Origin: Promicromonospora sukumoe
Lineage (GTDB): Bacteria; Actinomycetota; Actinomycetes; Actinomycetales; Cellulomonadaceae
DNA length: 64,000 bases
Direction of reading: 5' to 3'
Assembly (NCBI RefSeq): GCF_014137995.1
Contig: NZ_JACGWV010000002.1
Span: 310,001-374,000 of the forward strand
The position numbers were made by a program, and so were the translations under genes. The notes below the pieces were generated by a model, which saw only the letters and a program-made list of their open reading frames with translations, had not been told where the DNA came from and ran no database searches. Positions 43,971 through 52,598 of this stretch are shown piece by piece; the first letter of the stretch is position 1; every line of letters starts with the position of its first letter.

Positions 43971-45242
43971 GTGATCAAGACCTTCGCGACAACCCGCCAC
44001 GAGCTGGGCCTGCTGTACCGCGCTCGGCCGGCGATGGCCGGGTTGCTCCTGCTGGGCACCGCGGCCCAGAGCTGGTCCGCCAAGGGCTCACCGGTACGGA
44101 AGGTGCCAGGAATCGGATGGGTCACGTCCGACCCGGTCGTCGCCCGCACCGTCCTACGGGACCATCGTTCGTTCACGATCCTCGGCGAGGGCGGCGTGGG
44201 TGACCTCTGGACCCAGATCCTGGGCGACTGGGTGCCCGGCGTCTTCGACGGCCCGGGCCACCACGCACTGCGGTCCCGCTCGCGCGAGCTGTTCACGGAA
44301 GCCGGCTCGGCCGCGCTCGTCGCGGACACCTGGGACCCTGTTCTCGCCGGAGCCGGCGACACCCTTCGTGCCGGCGGGCGGGTGGACGTCGCGCGGCTCG
44401 CCCGCGTGCTCGTCGGCCGCATGATGGTCTCCCTGCTCGGGCTGCCGGCCCCGGTCGGCGCAGGCGACGCCTGGCCGAGCGACGAGGACGCCCTTGACGC
44501 CTTCGCCACCGGCGAGCGCCTCGCCACCGTCGCGCTCGGCACCGCGGGCTCCACCAGGCTCTCCCCCGGGCAGATCGCCACCGCGCGGACGATCGTCGAG
44601 GAGCTCACCGCGGGTGTCCCGGAAGGCTGGCGCACCGCGCCGCCCGACCGGCTGCTCGGCCGGTGCCGTGAGCTGGGTCTGGGTCTCCAGGAGACGACGG
44701 GCCTTGCGAGCCTCCTCATGGTGGCGGGTACCGAGACGTCGGCGAGCGCCATGATGCGGACCACTGCACTGCTCGTGGACACCGGCGAGCAGCACAAGCT
44801 CCTCGCACGCCTCTCCCGGGCCGACGACGACGCCGCACCGGGCAGCCTCCTGCCCGGCGAGGGCGACCCGGTCGAGAACGCGGTCCGCGAGGGCCTGCGG
44901 GTGACGAGCCCCGCGTCGGTGATCGGGCGCGGCGTCGCGCAGGACGTCGAGGTGGGCGGGGCGAGGCTGCGGGCGGGCGAGCGGATCATGCTCCTCGTGT
45001 GGTCGGCGAACGCCGCGGCGGGACCGTTCCAGGCTGATCGGCCCTACGTGCGGGAGACCCGGCAGCTCTGGTTCGGGGCGGGCCGGCACCTGTGTCTGGG
45101 CGCGGCGCTCGCCAGGGCTGAGATCGCCGCTCTGCTCCGCACTCTCTGGGGTGACGGCGAGCCTCTGCGCGTGGTGCGCCGCCGCGCGCAGCGCCAGGTG
45201 CTCATCCCCGCCTACTCGGAGCTGGTGGTCACGCGCGCCTGA
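43971..45242 (+). CDS. Cytochrome P450, divergent from the ole-like operon
   Basis: A 423-residue P450. The I-helix motif is LMVAGTETSAS, the ExxR motif VREGLRV and the heme motif WFGAGRHLCLGAAL. The start GTG 43971 is preferred because AGGGTG lies at 43959-43964; GTG 43962 is the alternative. It is divergent from the ketosynthase with a 97-bp spacer, so shared control is likely. Sequence differs clearly from the other P450, so it is not a tandem duplicate. Confidence 0.92.
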   Translation: MIKTFATTRHELGLLYRARPAMAGLLLLGTAAQSWSAKGSPVRKVPGIGWVTSDPVVARTVLRDHRSFTILGEGGVGDLWTQILGDWVPGVFDGPGHHALRSRSRELFTEAGSAALVADTWDPVLAGAGDTLRAGGRVDVARLARVLVGRMMVSLLGLPAPVGAGDAWPSDEDALDAFATGERLATVALGTAGSTRLSPGQIATARTIVEELTAGVPEGWRTAPPDRLLGRCRELGLGLQETTGLASLLMVAGTETSASAMMRTTALLVDTGEQHKLLARLSRADDDAAPGSLLPGEGDPVENAVREGLRVTSPASVIGRGVAQDVEVGGARLRAGERIMLLVWSANAAAGPFQADRPYVRETRQLWFGAGRHLCLGAALARAEIAALLRTLWGDGEPLRVVRRRAQRQVLIPAYSELVVTRA

Positions 45243-45269
45243 CGGCCGCAGCCCTCGGGCACCGCCGGC

Positions 45270-46232
45270 TCATCGGGTGGCCCGGTAGATCTCGCGCACC
45301 ACGTCCTCGATGTCGGGCTCGGCGATCGACAGGTCGAGCACCTCGGCCCGCTCGGAGATAGCGGCGAGCACGCGTGCCGCCGTCGTGCGCTGGGGGTCGA
45401 AGGCGAGGCGCTGACGGAGGCCGCCCGAGTCGCTGCGCACGTGCTCCGCGCCCGGCACGTCGGTCAGGTCGGGGCGGGACTCGGCGAGGTCGACGACGAG
45501 CTCCCGCCGCGCGCCCACCGTGCGCGCCAGCCCGTCGAGCGTGCCGTCGAACGCGAGCCGCCCGTGGTCGACGACCAGGATGCGGTCGCAGAGCCGCTCG
45601 ACGTCGCCCATGTCGTGCGTGGTGAGCAGCAGCGTGGTGCCGTGCTCGCGCCGCTGCGCCACGAGGAACTCGCGCAGCCGCTGCTTGGACAGCACGTCGA
45701 GGCCGATCGTCGGCTCGTCGAGGATCACCAGGTCGGGGCGGTGCAGCAGCGCGGCCGCGACCTCGGCGCGCATGCGCTGGCCGAGGGAGAGCTGTCGGAC
45801 GGGCGTGTCCAGGAACTCGCCCATCTCCAGCATGTCGACGAGCTCGGTGGTCCGGACCCGCTCGTCCGCGGCGGTCAGGGAGTGGATCGCGGACAGGATC
45901 GAGAACGACTCCCGCACCGGCAGGTCCCACCAGAGCTGCGACCGCTGCCCGAACACCACGCCGATCCGCCGGGCGAGCGCGCGCCGCTGCTTCAGGGGAT
46001 GCAGCCCCATGGTCGTCACCGCCCCGCTCGTGGGCACCAGGATGCCGACCAGCATCTTGATGGTGGTCGACTTCCCGGCCCCGTTCGCGCCGATGTAGCC
46101 CACGGACTCGCCCGCCTGGACAGTCAGGTCCAGGGCGTCGACGGCGACGTGCCGCGAGCGCCGCAGCCGGTTCTTCCGGTCCGGCCGCCCGGTGAACACC
46201 CGGGTCAGGCCCTCGGCCTCGATGACGTTCAT
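45270..46232 (-). CDS. ABC transporter ATP-binding protein (DUF990-type exporter)
   Basis: A 320-residue ATPase with all motifs intact: Walker A GANGAGKST, Q-loop GVVFGQRSQLWWDLPV, signature LSLGQRMRAEVA, Walker B LVILDEPTIGLD and switch TTHD. The YIGANGAGKSTTIK and SQLWWDLP combination is typical of the ATPases paired with ABC-2 permeases of the DUF990/daunorubicin-resistance type. Third gene of a permease-permease-ATPase operon, ATGA overlap with the second permease. It ends tail to tail with the P450 at 45242. Confidence 0.92.
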   Translation of the reverse strand: MNVIEAEGLTRVFTGRPDRKNRLRRSRHVAVDALDLTVQAGESVGYIGANGAGKSTTIKMLVGILVPTSGAVTTMGLHPLKQRRALARRIGVVFGQRSQLWWDLPVRESFSILSAIHSLTAADERVRTTELVDMLEMGEFLDTPVRQLSLGQRMRAEVAAALLHRPDLVILDEPTIGLDVLSKQRLREFLVAQRREHGTTLLLTTHDMGDVERLCDRILVVDHGRLAFDGTLDGLARTVGARRELVVDLAESRPDLTDVPGAEHVRSDSGGLRQRLAFDPQRTTAARVLAAISERAEVLDLSIAEPDIEDVVREIYRATR

Positions 46233-47143
46233 CCGCCCGCTCCTCGGTAGTGACGAAGTCCCCAGCGCCAGCACAGCGCCGCGACGCCGACCGCCCACAG
46301 CGCGGCGAGCGGCGCGCACCAGCCCAGCCAGTCCGGCAGGCCGGCGACGCCGGGCACGCCCAGCAGCGTGGAGACCGGCAGGAAGGCCGCGAACGCCACG
46401 GGGAAGACGGCGCCGAAGACCACCAGCAGGCTCCGCGGCCACACGCTGGTGGGCTGCGTGGCCGCGTATCGCCCGCCGTACACGAACGCGTTGGTCATCT
46501 CGGCGCCGTTGACCAGGAAGAACTGCAGGCCGGCCGCGGTGACGAACTGCGCCGTGAAGATGACGAAGCCGCTGACCAGCGCGAGCGCGAGCAGCCCCAC
46601 GGTGCCCGCGGTCCAGTCGATGTCGTTGAGCACCAGGCCGACCGTGAGCGACGTCGCGCCCACCAGGCAGCGCCCGATCCGGCGCAGGCTGAGATCGCTC
46701 GTGACGAGCTGCGCCAGCACCGGCTGCGGGCGCAGGAAGAACACGTCGAGCGTGCCCGCGCGCACGTACACCGGGAGGTTGTCGCAGTGCCCGGCGACCA
46801 GGTCGGCCAGGGAGAAGGCGAGGTCGGACAGCCCGAACACGAGCATGATCTGCGCGAGCGTGAACCCGCCGATCTGGTCCGTCGCCGAGTAGAGCACCCA
46901 GATCTCGGCGAACTCGATGGCGCCCACGAGCAGCGCGCCCACCAGGTCCATGCGGAAGCTGGCACGGTGGCTCGCCTGCGAGCGCGCGCGGCTCGCGATC
47001 ACGGCCCGATAGGCGCGCAGGGTCTCGCGCCCGCGGGTTCTCAGCTCAGCCAGCGCCTTTTCGTGGCTGAGCCTGCGGCTCCGCTCCGGGCGAGTGCCTC
47101 GTTCCTCGGCCCTCACCCTGCGCTGCTCCTCCGGCTCAGCCAC
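46229..47143 (-). CDS. ABC-2 family permease (DUF990 type)
   Basis: A 304-residue permease with a charged cytoplasmic N-terminus of about 60 residues and six spans. The segment YVRAGTLDVFFLRPQPVLAQL is typical of this family. GTG 47143 overlaps the end of the preceding permease gene by 8 bp. Substrate unknown. Confidence 0.87.
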   Translation of the reverse strand: MAEPEEQRRVRAEERGTRPERSRRLSHEKALAELRTRGRETLRAYRAVIASRARSQASHRASFRMDLVGALLVGAIEFAEIWVLYSATDQIGGFTLAQIMLVFGLSDLAFSLADLVAGHCDNLPVYVRAGTLDVFFLRPQPVLAQLVTSDLSLRRIGRCLVGATSLTVGLVLNDIDWTAGTVGLLALALVSGFVIFTAQFVTAAGLQFFLVNGAEMTNAFVYGGRYAATQPTSVWPRSLLVVFGAVFPVAFAAFLPVSTLLGVPGVAGLPDWLGWCAPLAALWAVGVAALCWRWGLRHYRGAGG

Positions 47144-47954
47144 CCTGCACCTCCAGCCTGCGGCGTCCCGCCCGCGTGGTCAGGTGCCCGACGACGAGGA
47201 CGATCGTCAGCCACAGCGCCTGCACGCCGAGGTGCTGCCAGGCGGCCGCCCCGGTGACCTGCCCGGAGAGCACGTCGATCGGGAGCTGCATCATCGACGG
47301 GAACGGCGTGAGCAGCGCGAGCGTCAGCAGCCAGTCCGGGAACAGGTAGATGGGCGTGAACAAGCCGGCGAACAGCCCCGAGAACGCCATGTAGAACACG
47401 CTGATGCCGCGGGTCTCCACGAGCCAGAACCCCGACGTCGCCACGGCGTACATGGCGGCGTGCGAGACGGCGATCCCCAGCAGCAGGCTGATCAGGCCGA
47501 GGGCGTAGGCGCTCGGCTCGGAAGGCAGCACCATGCCGCCGACGGCCACCCCGATGAGCACGCTCGGCAGCCCGCGCGGCAGCAGGCCGAACAGCCCCTT
47601 GCCGACGTCGGTCAGCACGTGGGAGGCCTGGACGCTCACGGGCCGCAGGAAGTCGACGGCGACGTCGCCGTCCTTGATGCGGGCCTGGAGGTCGCTGCCG
47701 CCCCACAGGTTCACCGACCCGAGCATCCCCTGCCCGAGCCACACGAAGGCGGCCATGCTGCCCGCCGTGTACCCGGCCAGCTCGCCGCCGGAGCTCTCGA
47801 CGGCGGCCCCCATGATCGCGCCCTTGAGCACGCCGAACGTCGCGTTCGCGACCAGGCCGGCGAGCGTCGCGAGCGGGTAGGCGGACTGCCCGCGGAAGCC
47901 CGCCACGAGGAACCGCCAGTACGGGTTCCGGGCGGGTGAAGGGAGCGGGCGCAC
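47136..47954 (-). CDS. ABC-2 family permease (DUF990 type)
   Basis: A 272-residue permease with six spans; the family segment ARIKDGDVAVDFLRPVSVQAS parallels the one in its partner, so the two form a heterodimer. GTG start at 47954. First gene of the exporter operon. Confidence 0.87.
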   Translation of the reverse strand: MRPLPSPARNPYWRFLVAGFRGQSAYPLATLAGLVANATFGVLKGAIMGAAVESSGGELAGYTAGSMAAFVWLGQGMLGSVNLWGGSDLQARIKDGDVAVDFLRPVSVQASHVLTDVGKGLFGLLPRGLPSVLIGVAVGGMVLPSEPSAYALGLISLLLGIAVSHAAMYAVATSGFWLVETRGISVFYMAFSGLFAGLFTPIYLFPDWLLTLALLTPFPSMMQLPIDVLSGQVTGAAAWQHLGVQALWLTIVLVVGHLTTRAGRRRLEVQGG

Positions 47955-48017
47955 AAGCGCGAGAGATTACCGCGCCGGTGCCCGCTCGGCATCCTGTTTT
48001 TTCAGAGGTCCGGTTGT

Positions 48018-48599
48018 TCAGAGGTCCGGGCGCAGGCGCTTGCACAGCACCCGCGTGACGACGTCGGCGGCCTGCTGCGCCGTGATCTCCACGTGCTCGG
48101 TGGTCTCCATGCCGAGCGCGGACCGGCGCAGGAACTCGGTGGGCTCCCAGTGCAGGTTCCGGGTGAAGGCCTGGTCGACGGCGTCCGGCCCGGTACCGCG
48201 GCGCCGCACGACCCCCGACGCCCGGTCGGGCGGGAGCCCGGGCGGCAGCAGCGCGTGGTACGTCGCCGGCGGGACGGTCCGGCCGGCGAGGTAGGTCTCG
48301 AACGTGATCAGGAGGAGGTCGGGCGGCGCGAGGTCGGCGTCGGTCTGGGACTCGGTCTCCGGGTCGATCTCGGTCCAGGTCTCCACCACGTCGTCGTACA
48401 CGTCGTCGGTGTCCAGGAGCAGCTCCAGGTCCGCTCCCGCGCAGTCGTCGAGCATGGTGAACAGCGCGTCGGGCAGCAGGTCGGGCGGGTGCGCCCAGCC
48501 CAGCCCGGTGACGGCGCCGTCCGCGCCCCGGAGCGGCTTCCCCAGACCGAGGAACAGCCGGCGGGCGGGGCAGGTCAGGTAGGCGTAGGCGGAGGCCAT
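48018..48599 (-). CDS. Hypothetical protein
   Basis: A 193-residue protein not recognised. It is acidic in the middle (LLDTDDVYDDVVETWTEIDPE) with an N-terminal YLTCPARRLFLGLGKPL stretch and a C-terminal segment ending CKRLRPDL. No membrane segment or signal is seen. It follows the VOC/pterin gene by four bp and precedes the exporter operon by 63 bp, so the four-gene run may be one transcript. Confidence 0.7.
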   Translation of the reverse strand: MASAYAYLTCPARRLFLGLGKPLRGADGAVTGLGWAHPPDLLPDALFTMLDDCAGADLELLLDTDDVYDDVVETWTEIDPETESQTDADLAPPDLLLITFETYLAGRTVPPATYHALLPPGLPPDRASGVVRRRGTGPDAVDQAFTRNLHWEPTEFLRRSALGMETTEHVEITAQQAADVVTRVLCKRLRPDL

Positions 48600-48603
48600 C
48601 GGC

Positions 48604-49275
48604 TCAGTTGTCGCCCTGCCAGGTGCAGACGCAGGCCTCGTTGCCCTCGGCGTCGGCCAGCACCCACCACGACGGGGCGTACTTGTCGGTGACGAGCCGC
48701 CCGCCGGCGGCGACCGCTGCGGCGACCCGCGCCTCGGCGAGGTCGTGCGGCACCCAGACATCCACGTGGATACGGTTGCGCTGCTCGCGGCGCTCGTCGG
48801 TCTGCTGGAACCAGAACATGGGCTGGCGGCCGTCGGCGTCGAGCAGGCGCCCGGCGGCCGTGTTGCCGCCCCGGTACGGCTGCGCGTCGTGGCCCAGGAC
48901 CGCCTGCCAGAACGCCTGGACCGCCGGCCCGACCACCGCGTCGATCGCGATGGCGACCTCCCGCAGCCCGGTGACGTCGGCCGCGACGCCCACGTTGCGG
49001 GCCGCGGCCGAGATGGCGCGGGCGAGCCCGAGGTCCCGCTCGGACAGCCCGCCGATGTCGTGCGACCAAGTCCGGACCGTCACGCTGCCGTAGCGCAGGT
49101 CGACGTCCGGGTGGTGGTTCGCGGACTCGGCGAGCTCGCCGATCCGGGCGACCAGCACCAGGCCCGTGGCGAACGAGCCGGTGGTGAACCGCGCGAGGGC
49201 GGCGTCGTGCAGCACCCGCCAGTCGTCCGTGCCCTCTGCGTCGGTGAACTCGGCAGCGGTGATCGCGTCACTCAT
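48604..49275 (-). CDS. Pterin-4a-carbinolamine dehydratase-like domain fused to a VOC domain
   Basis: A 223-residue two-domain protein. Residues about 15-100 show the dehydratase motif ESANHHPDVDLRY with TWSHDIGGLSERDLGLA; residues about 110-220 are VOC-like (VQAFWQAVLGH, PMFWFQQTDE, NRIHVDVWVPHD, WWVLADAEGNEACV). Pterin dehydratases recycle oxidised cofactor of aromatic amino acid hydroxylases; the fused VOC domain has no clear role. The fusion is known as a recurring arrangement in actinobacteria, but its function is not established. Confidence 0.82.
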   Translation of the reverse strand: MSDAITAAEFTDAEGTDDWRVLHDAALARFTTGSFATGLVLVARIGELAESANHHPDVDLRYGSVTVRTWSHDIGGLSERDLGLARAISAAARNVGVAADVTGLREVAIAIDAVVGPAVQAFWQAVLGHDAQPYRGGNTAAGRLLDADGRQPMFWFQQTDERREQRNRIHVDVWVPHDLAEARVAAAVAAGGRLVTDKYAPSWWVLADAEGNEACVCTWQGDN

Positions 49276-49421
49276 GGCTCGGGCCTTCTCTCGTGCAGCA
49301 TCTCGTCCGGGTACCCCCACCATGGCACGAGACGCTGACAGCCGACAGGGCCCGGCGCACCACCCGTCCGGCGCACCCGAGGGCGCGCCGGACGGGCCGG
49401 CAGGTCAGCCCCGACGCAGGG

Positions 49422-51284
49422 TCAGCCCCGGCGCAGCCGGGCGACGTCGCGCACGGCGCCGCGGTCGGCCGACGTGGCCAGGGCCGCGTAGGCCTGGAGC
49501 GCGGGCGACACGTAGCGGTCGCGGGCGACGGGCTGCCACGGCCGCTCGGAGGACTCCATCTTGGCGCGCCGCTCGGCGAGCACCTCGTCGGGCACGTTGA
49601 TCTTGATCGCGCGGGTGTCCACGTCGATCTCGATCTCGTCGCCGTCCTCGACCAGGCCGATGGTGCCGCCCGCCGCCGCCTCCGGGGAGACGTGCCCCAC
49701 GGAGATGCCGCTGGACCCGCCGGAGAACCGGCCGTCGGTGATCAGCGCGACGACCTTCCCCAGGCCGCGGCCCTTGATGTACGACGTCGGGTAGAGCATC
49801 TCCTGCATGCCCGGCCCGCCGGCGGGACCCTCGTAGCGCACGACGACGACGTGGCCCGGCTCGACCTGCTTGGTCAGGATCTTCTCGACGGCCTCGTCCT
49901 GCGACTCGCAGACGAGCGCCTTGCCCACGAAGTGGAAGACGTCGGGGTCGACGCCCGCCGTCTTGAACACGGCGCCGTCCTCGGCGAGGTTGCCGCGCAG
50001 CACGGCCAGGCCGCCCTCGACGGTGTACGCGTGCTCGACGTCGCGGATGCAGCCGCCCGCGCCGTCGGTGTCCAGCGTCTCCCACTGGTTGTTCGTGGAG
50101 AACGCCTTGGTGGTGCGCACGCCGCCCGGCGCGGCGTGGAACAGGCCGAGCGCCCGGTCGGTGGCCTTGCCGCCGCGGACGTCCCAGTCGTCGAGCCACG
50201 CGCGCAGCGTGGGCGTGTGCACCGAGGTGACGTCGTGGTCCAGCAGCCCGCCGCGGTCGAGCTCGCCGAGCAGCGCGGGGATGCCGCCCGCCCGGTGCAC
50301 GTCCTCCATGTGGTAGTCCGGGTGGTTGGGCGCCACCTTGGACAGGCACGGCACCCGGCGGCTGATGTCCTCGATGTCGGCCAGCGTGAAGTCGACCTCC
50401 CCCTCCTGGGCGGCGGCCAGGACGTGCAGCACGGTGTTCGTCGAGCCGCCCATGGCGACGTCGAGCGCCATCGCGTTCGCGAACGCCGCCTTGGTGGCGA
50501 TCCCGCGGGGCGCGGCCGTGTCGTCCTCGTCCTCGTAGTACCGGCGGGCCAGGTCCACGATGGTGCGGCCGGCCTCCAGGAACAGCTCCTTGCGGGCGGC
50601 GTGCGTCGCCAGCGTCGAGCCGTTGCCGGGCAGCGACAGGCCCAGGGCCTCGGTGAGGCAGTTCATCGAGTTCGCGGTGAACATGCCGGAGCACGAGCCG
50701 CAGGTGGGGCACGCGTTCTCCTCGACCAGGCCGAGCGCGGCGTCGTCCACGTTCTCGTCCGCCGAGTAGTTGATCGCGTTGATCAGGTTCAGCGGCGTCT
50801 TCGCGACGCCGTTCGCCACGACCGCCTTGCCGGCCTCCATGGGGCCGCCCGACACGAAGATCACCGGGATGTTCAGCCGCAGGGCGGCATTGAGCATGCC
50901 GGGCGTGATCTTGTCGCAGTTCGAGATGCAGACCAGCGCGTCCGCGGTGTGCGCCTGCACCATGTACTCCACGGAGTCCGCGATCAGGTCGCGGCTCGGC
51001 AGGGAGTAGAGCATGCCGGCGTGGCCCATCGCGATGCCGTCGTCGACCGCGATGGTGTTGAACTCCTTGGCGACGCCGCCGGCCTCCTTGATGGCGGACG
51101 CCACGAGGTCGCCCATGTCCTTGAGGTGTACGTGCCCCGGTACGAACTGCGTGTACGAGTTCGCGATCGCGATGATCGGCTTCCCGAAGTCCTCGGAACC
51201 CATGCCGGTGGCGCGCCAGAGCGCGCGGGCTCCGGCCATGTTGCGGCCGTGGGTGGACGTCCGGGAGCGCAGGGGACGACTCAT
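49422..51284 (-). CDS. ilvD: Dihydroxy-acid dehydratase
   Basis: A 620-residue Fe-S enzyme, third step of Val/Ile synthesis. Cluster-related Cys residues are in [12 protein letters not shown] and [41 protein letters not shown] is the conserved C-terminal segment with the catalytic Ser region. It stands alone, divergent from a CBS-domain gene. Confidence 0.97.
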   Translation of the reverse strand: MSRPLRSRTSTHGRNMAGARALWRATGMGSEDFGKPIIAIANSYTQFVPGHVHLKDMGDLVASAIKEAGGVAKEFNTIAVDDGIAMGHAGMLYSLPSRDLIADSVEYMVQAHTADALVCISNCDKITPGMLNAALRLNIPVIFVSGGPMEAGKAVVANGVAKTPLNLINAINYSADENVDDAALGLVEENACPTCGSCSGMFTANSMNCLTEALGLSLPGNGSTLATHAARKELFLEAGRTIVDLARRYYEDEDDTAAPRGIATKAAFANAMALDVAMGGSTNTVLHVLAAAQEGEVDFTLADIEDISRRVPCLSKVAPNHPDYHMEDVHRAGGIPALLGELDRGGLLDHDVTSVHTPTLRAWLDDWDVRGGKATDRALGLFHAAPGGVRTTKAFSTNNQWETLDTDGAGGCIRDVEHAYTVEGGLAVLRGNLAEDGAVFKTAGVDPDVFHFVGKALVCESQDEAVEKILTKQVEPGHVVVVRYEGPAGGPGMQEMLYPTSYIKGRGLGKVVALITDGRFSGGSSGISVGHVSPEAAAGGTIGLVEDGDEIEIDVDTRAIKINVPDEVLAERRAKMESSERPWQPVARDRYVSPALQAYAALATSADRGAVRDVARLRRG

Positions 51285-51488
51285 GACAGTTCAGCTCCTT
51301 CGATGCTGGGTGGCCGTGCGCGATGCGGGCGAACGGCCTCGTCACGCTACCTCCGGTCCGCCGGGACCGACACACGGCGTCCACAGGGTGACCCCCAGCC
51401 CTGGGGAAATTTCGCCCGGTGCCGTACTGTCGTTGTCAGGAGGCCGCAACGACGCGGTCTCCGCCGTGCACTCGACGGAGGTCTCCCG

Positions 51489-51923
51489 ATGCGCGTGACC
51501 GAGGCCCTGCGCCGCAAGGGCGGCTCCGTGGTGACCATCTCCCAGGACCGCAGCGTGCGCGAGCTGCTCGCCGTCCTCGCCGAGCACCGTATCGGCGCGG
51601 TCGTGGTGTCCGACGACGGCGTCACCGTCGACGGCATCGTCAGCGAGCGCGACGTCGTGCGTCGGCTCCACTCGGACGGCGACGGCGTGCTCGACGGCCC
51701 GGTCGGGGCGATCATGACCGCCGCGGTGCACACCTGCGGCCCCGACGCCACGCTCGACGAGCTCATGCCCGTGATGACGGAGCACCGGGTGCGGCACGTG
51801 CCCGTGCTCGTGGACGCCCGGCTGACGGGGATCGTGAGCATCGGCGACGTGGTCAAGCACCGCATCGCCGAGGTGCAGGCCGAGCGCGACCAGCTCACCG
51901 CCTACATCACGGGCGGCCCCTGA
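51489..51923 (+). CDS. CBS domain-pair protein
   Basis: A 144-residue protein consisting of two CBS domains (about 8-62 and 74-128: RIGAVVVSDDGVTVDGIVSERDVVR and HRVRHVPVLVDARLTGIVSIGDVVK, quoted as landmarks in part). Such stand-alone pairs bind adenosyl nucleotides. GGAGGT at about 51475 supports ATG 51489. Divergent from ilvD. Confidence 0.88.
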   Translation: MRVTEALRRKGGSVVTISQDRSVRELLAVLAEHRIGAVVVSDDGVTVDGIVSERDVVRRLHSDGDGVLDGPVGAIMTAAVHTCGPDATLDELMPVMTEHRVRHVPVLVDARLTGIVSIGDVVKHRIAEVQAERDQLTAYITGGP

Positions 51924-51988
51924 CCCGGGACGGGGCAGGGGCCGGGGCACGGGCCGAGGCAACTGGCAGGGCACCGGGCCCCGCGGGA

Positions 51989-52573
51989 TCAGTCCCGCAG
52001 CGCCCGGTACTCGTCCTCGAGGATGCTCATGACGACGGCGTCCGCCCACGTGTCGCCGTCGCGGTAGACGTCCCGTAGCCGGCCCTCCTCGCGGAAGCCG
52101 AGCGACTCGTAGAGCGCCTGGGCGCGCGGGTTGATGCTGAGCACGTCCAGGCTCACCCGGTGCAGGCCCGGTCCGGGCTCGCCCTCGGCGCCGTCGAACG
52201 CGAACTGCAGCACCTCGGCGATGGCCTCCCGGCCGTACCCGCGGCCCCGGTAGTTCGGCAGGAGCTGGAGCCGCAGGTTCGCCGAGCGGACGGCCTCGTC
52301 GAGGTCGTTCAGCACGATCTCGCCGATCATCTCGTCGCTGACCGGCTTGCCGTCCCGCATAGCGCCCGGGCAGATCGCCCAGTCGTACCGGCCCGGCCGG
52401 TCGCTGACGGTGGCCGCCCACTCGTCGATCTGGTCGCGCGTGAAGACGGCGGTGGTACCCGTCAGGCGGGTGCCCTCCGGGTCCTGCACCGCCTCCCAGA
52501 GACGCTCCCCGTCGCGGGCCTCGATGGGCCGCAGCCGGGTCATGTCGCCGTGCAGCAGGGGGCCGCGGGTCAC
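51989..52573 (-). CDS. GNAT family N-acetyltransferase (RimJ/RimL-like)
   Basis: A 194-residue acetyltransferase with TRLRPIEARDGERLW at the start, GEIVLNDLDE in the middle, and the acetyl-CoA loop NYRGRGYGREAIAEVL. The C-terminal LSINPRAQALYESLGFREEG is typical of RimJ-like enzymes that acetylate N-termini or small amines. GTG 52573. It ends convergent to the CBS gene and lies 26 bp downstream of gatB. Confidence 0.9.
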   Translation of the reverse strand: MTRGPLLHGDMTRLRPIEARDGERLWEAVQDPEGTRLTGTTAVFTRDQIDEWAATVSDRPGRYDWAICPGAMRDGKPVSDEMIGEIVLNDLDEAVRSANLRLQLLPNYRGRGYGREAIAEVLQFAFDGAEGEPGPGLHRVSLDVLSINPRAQALYESLGFREEGRLRDVYRDGDTWADAVVMSILEDEYRALRD

Positions 52574-52598
52574 CGGCCGGCCCTCGCAGCCGGAGCCG

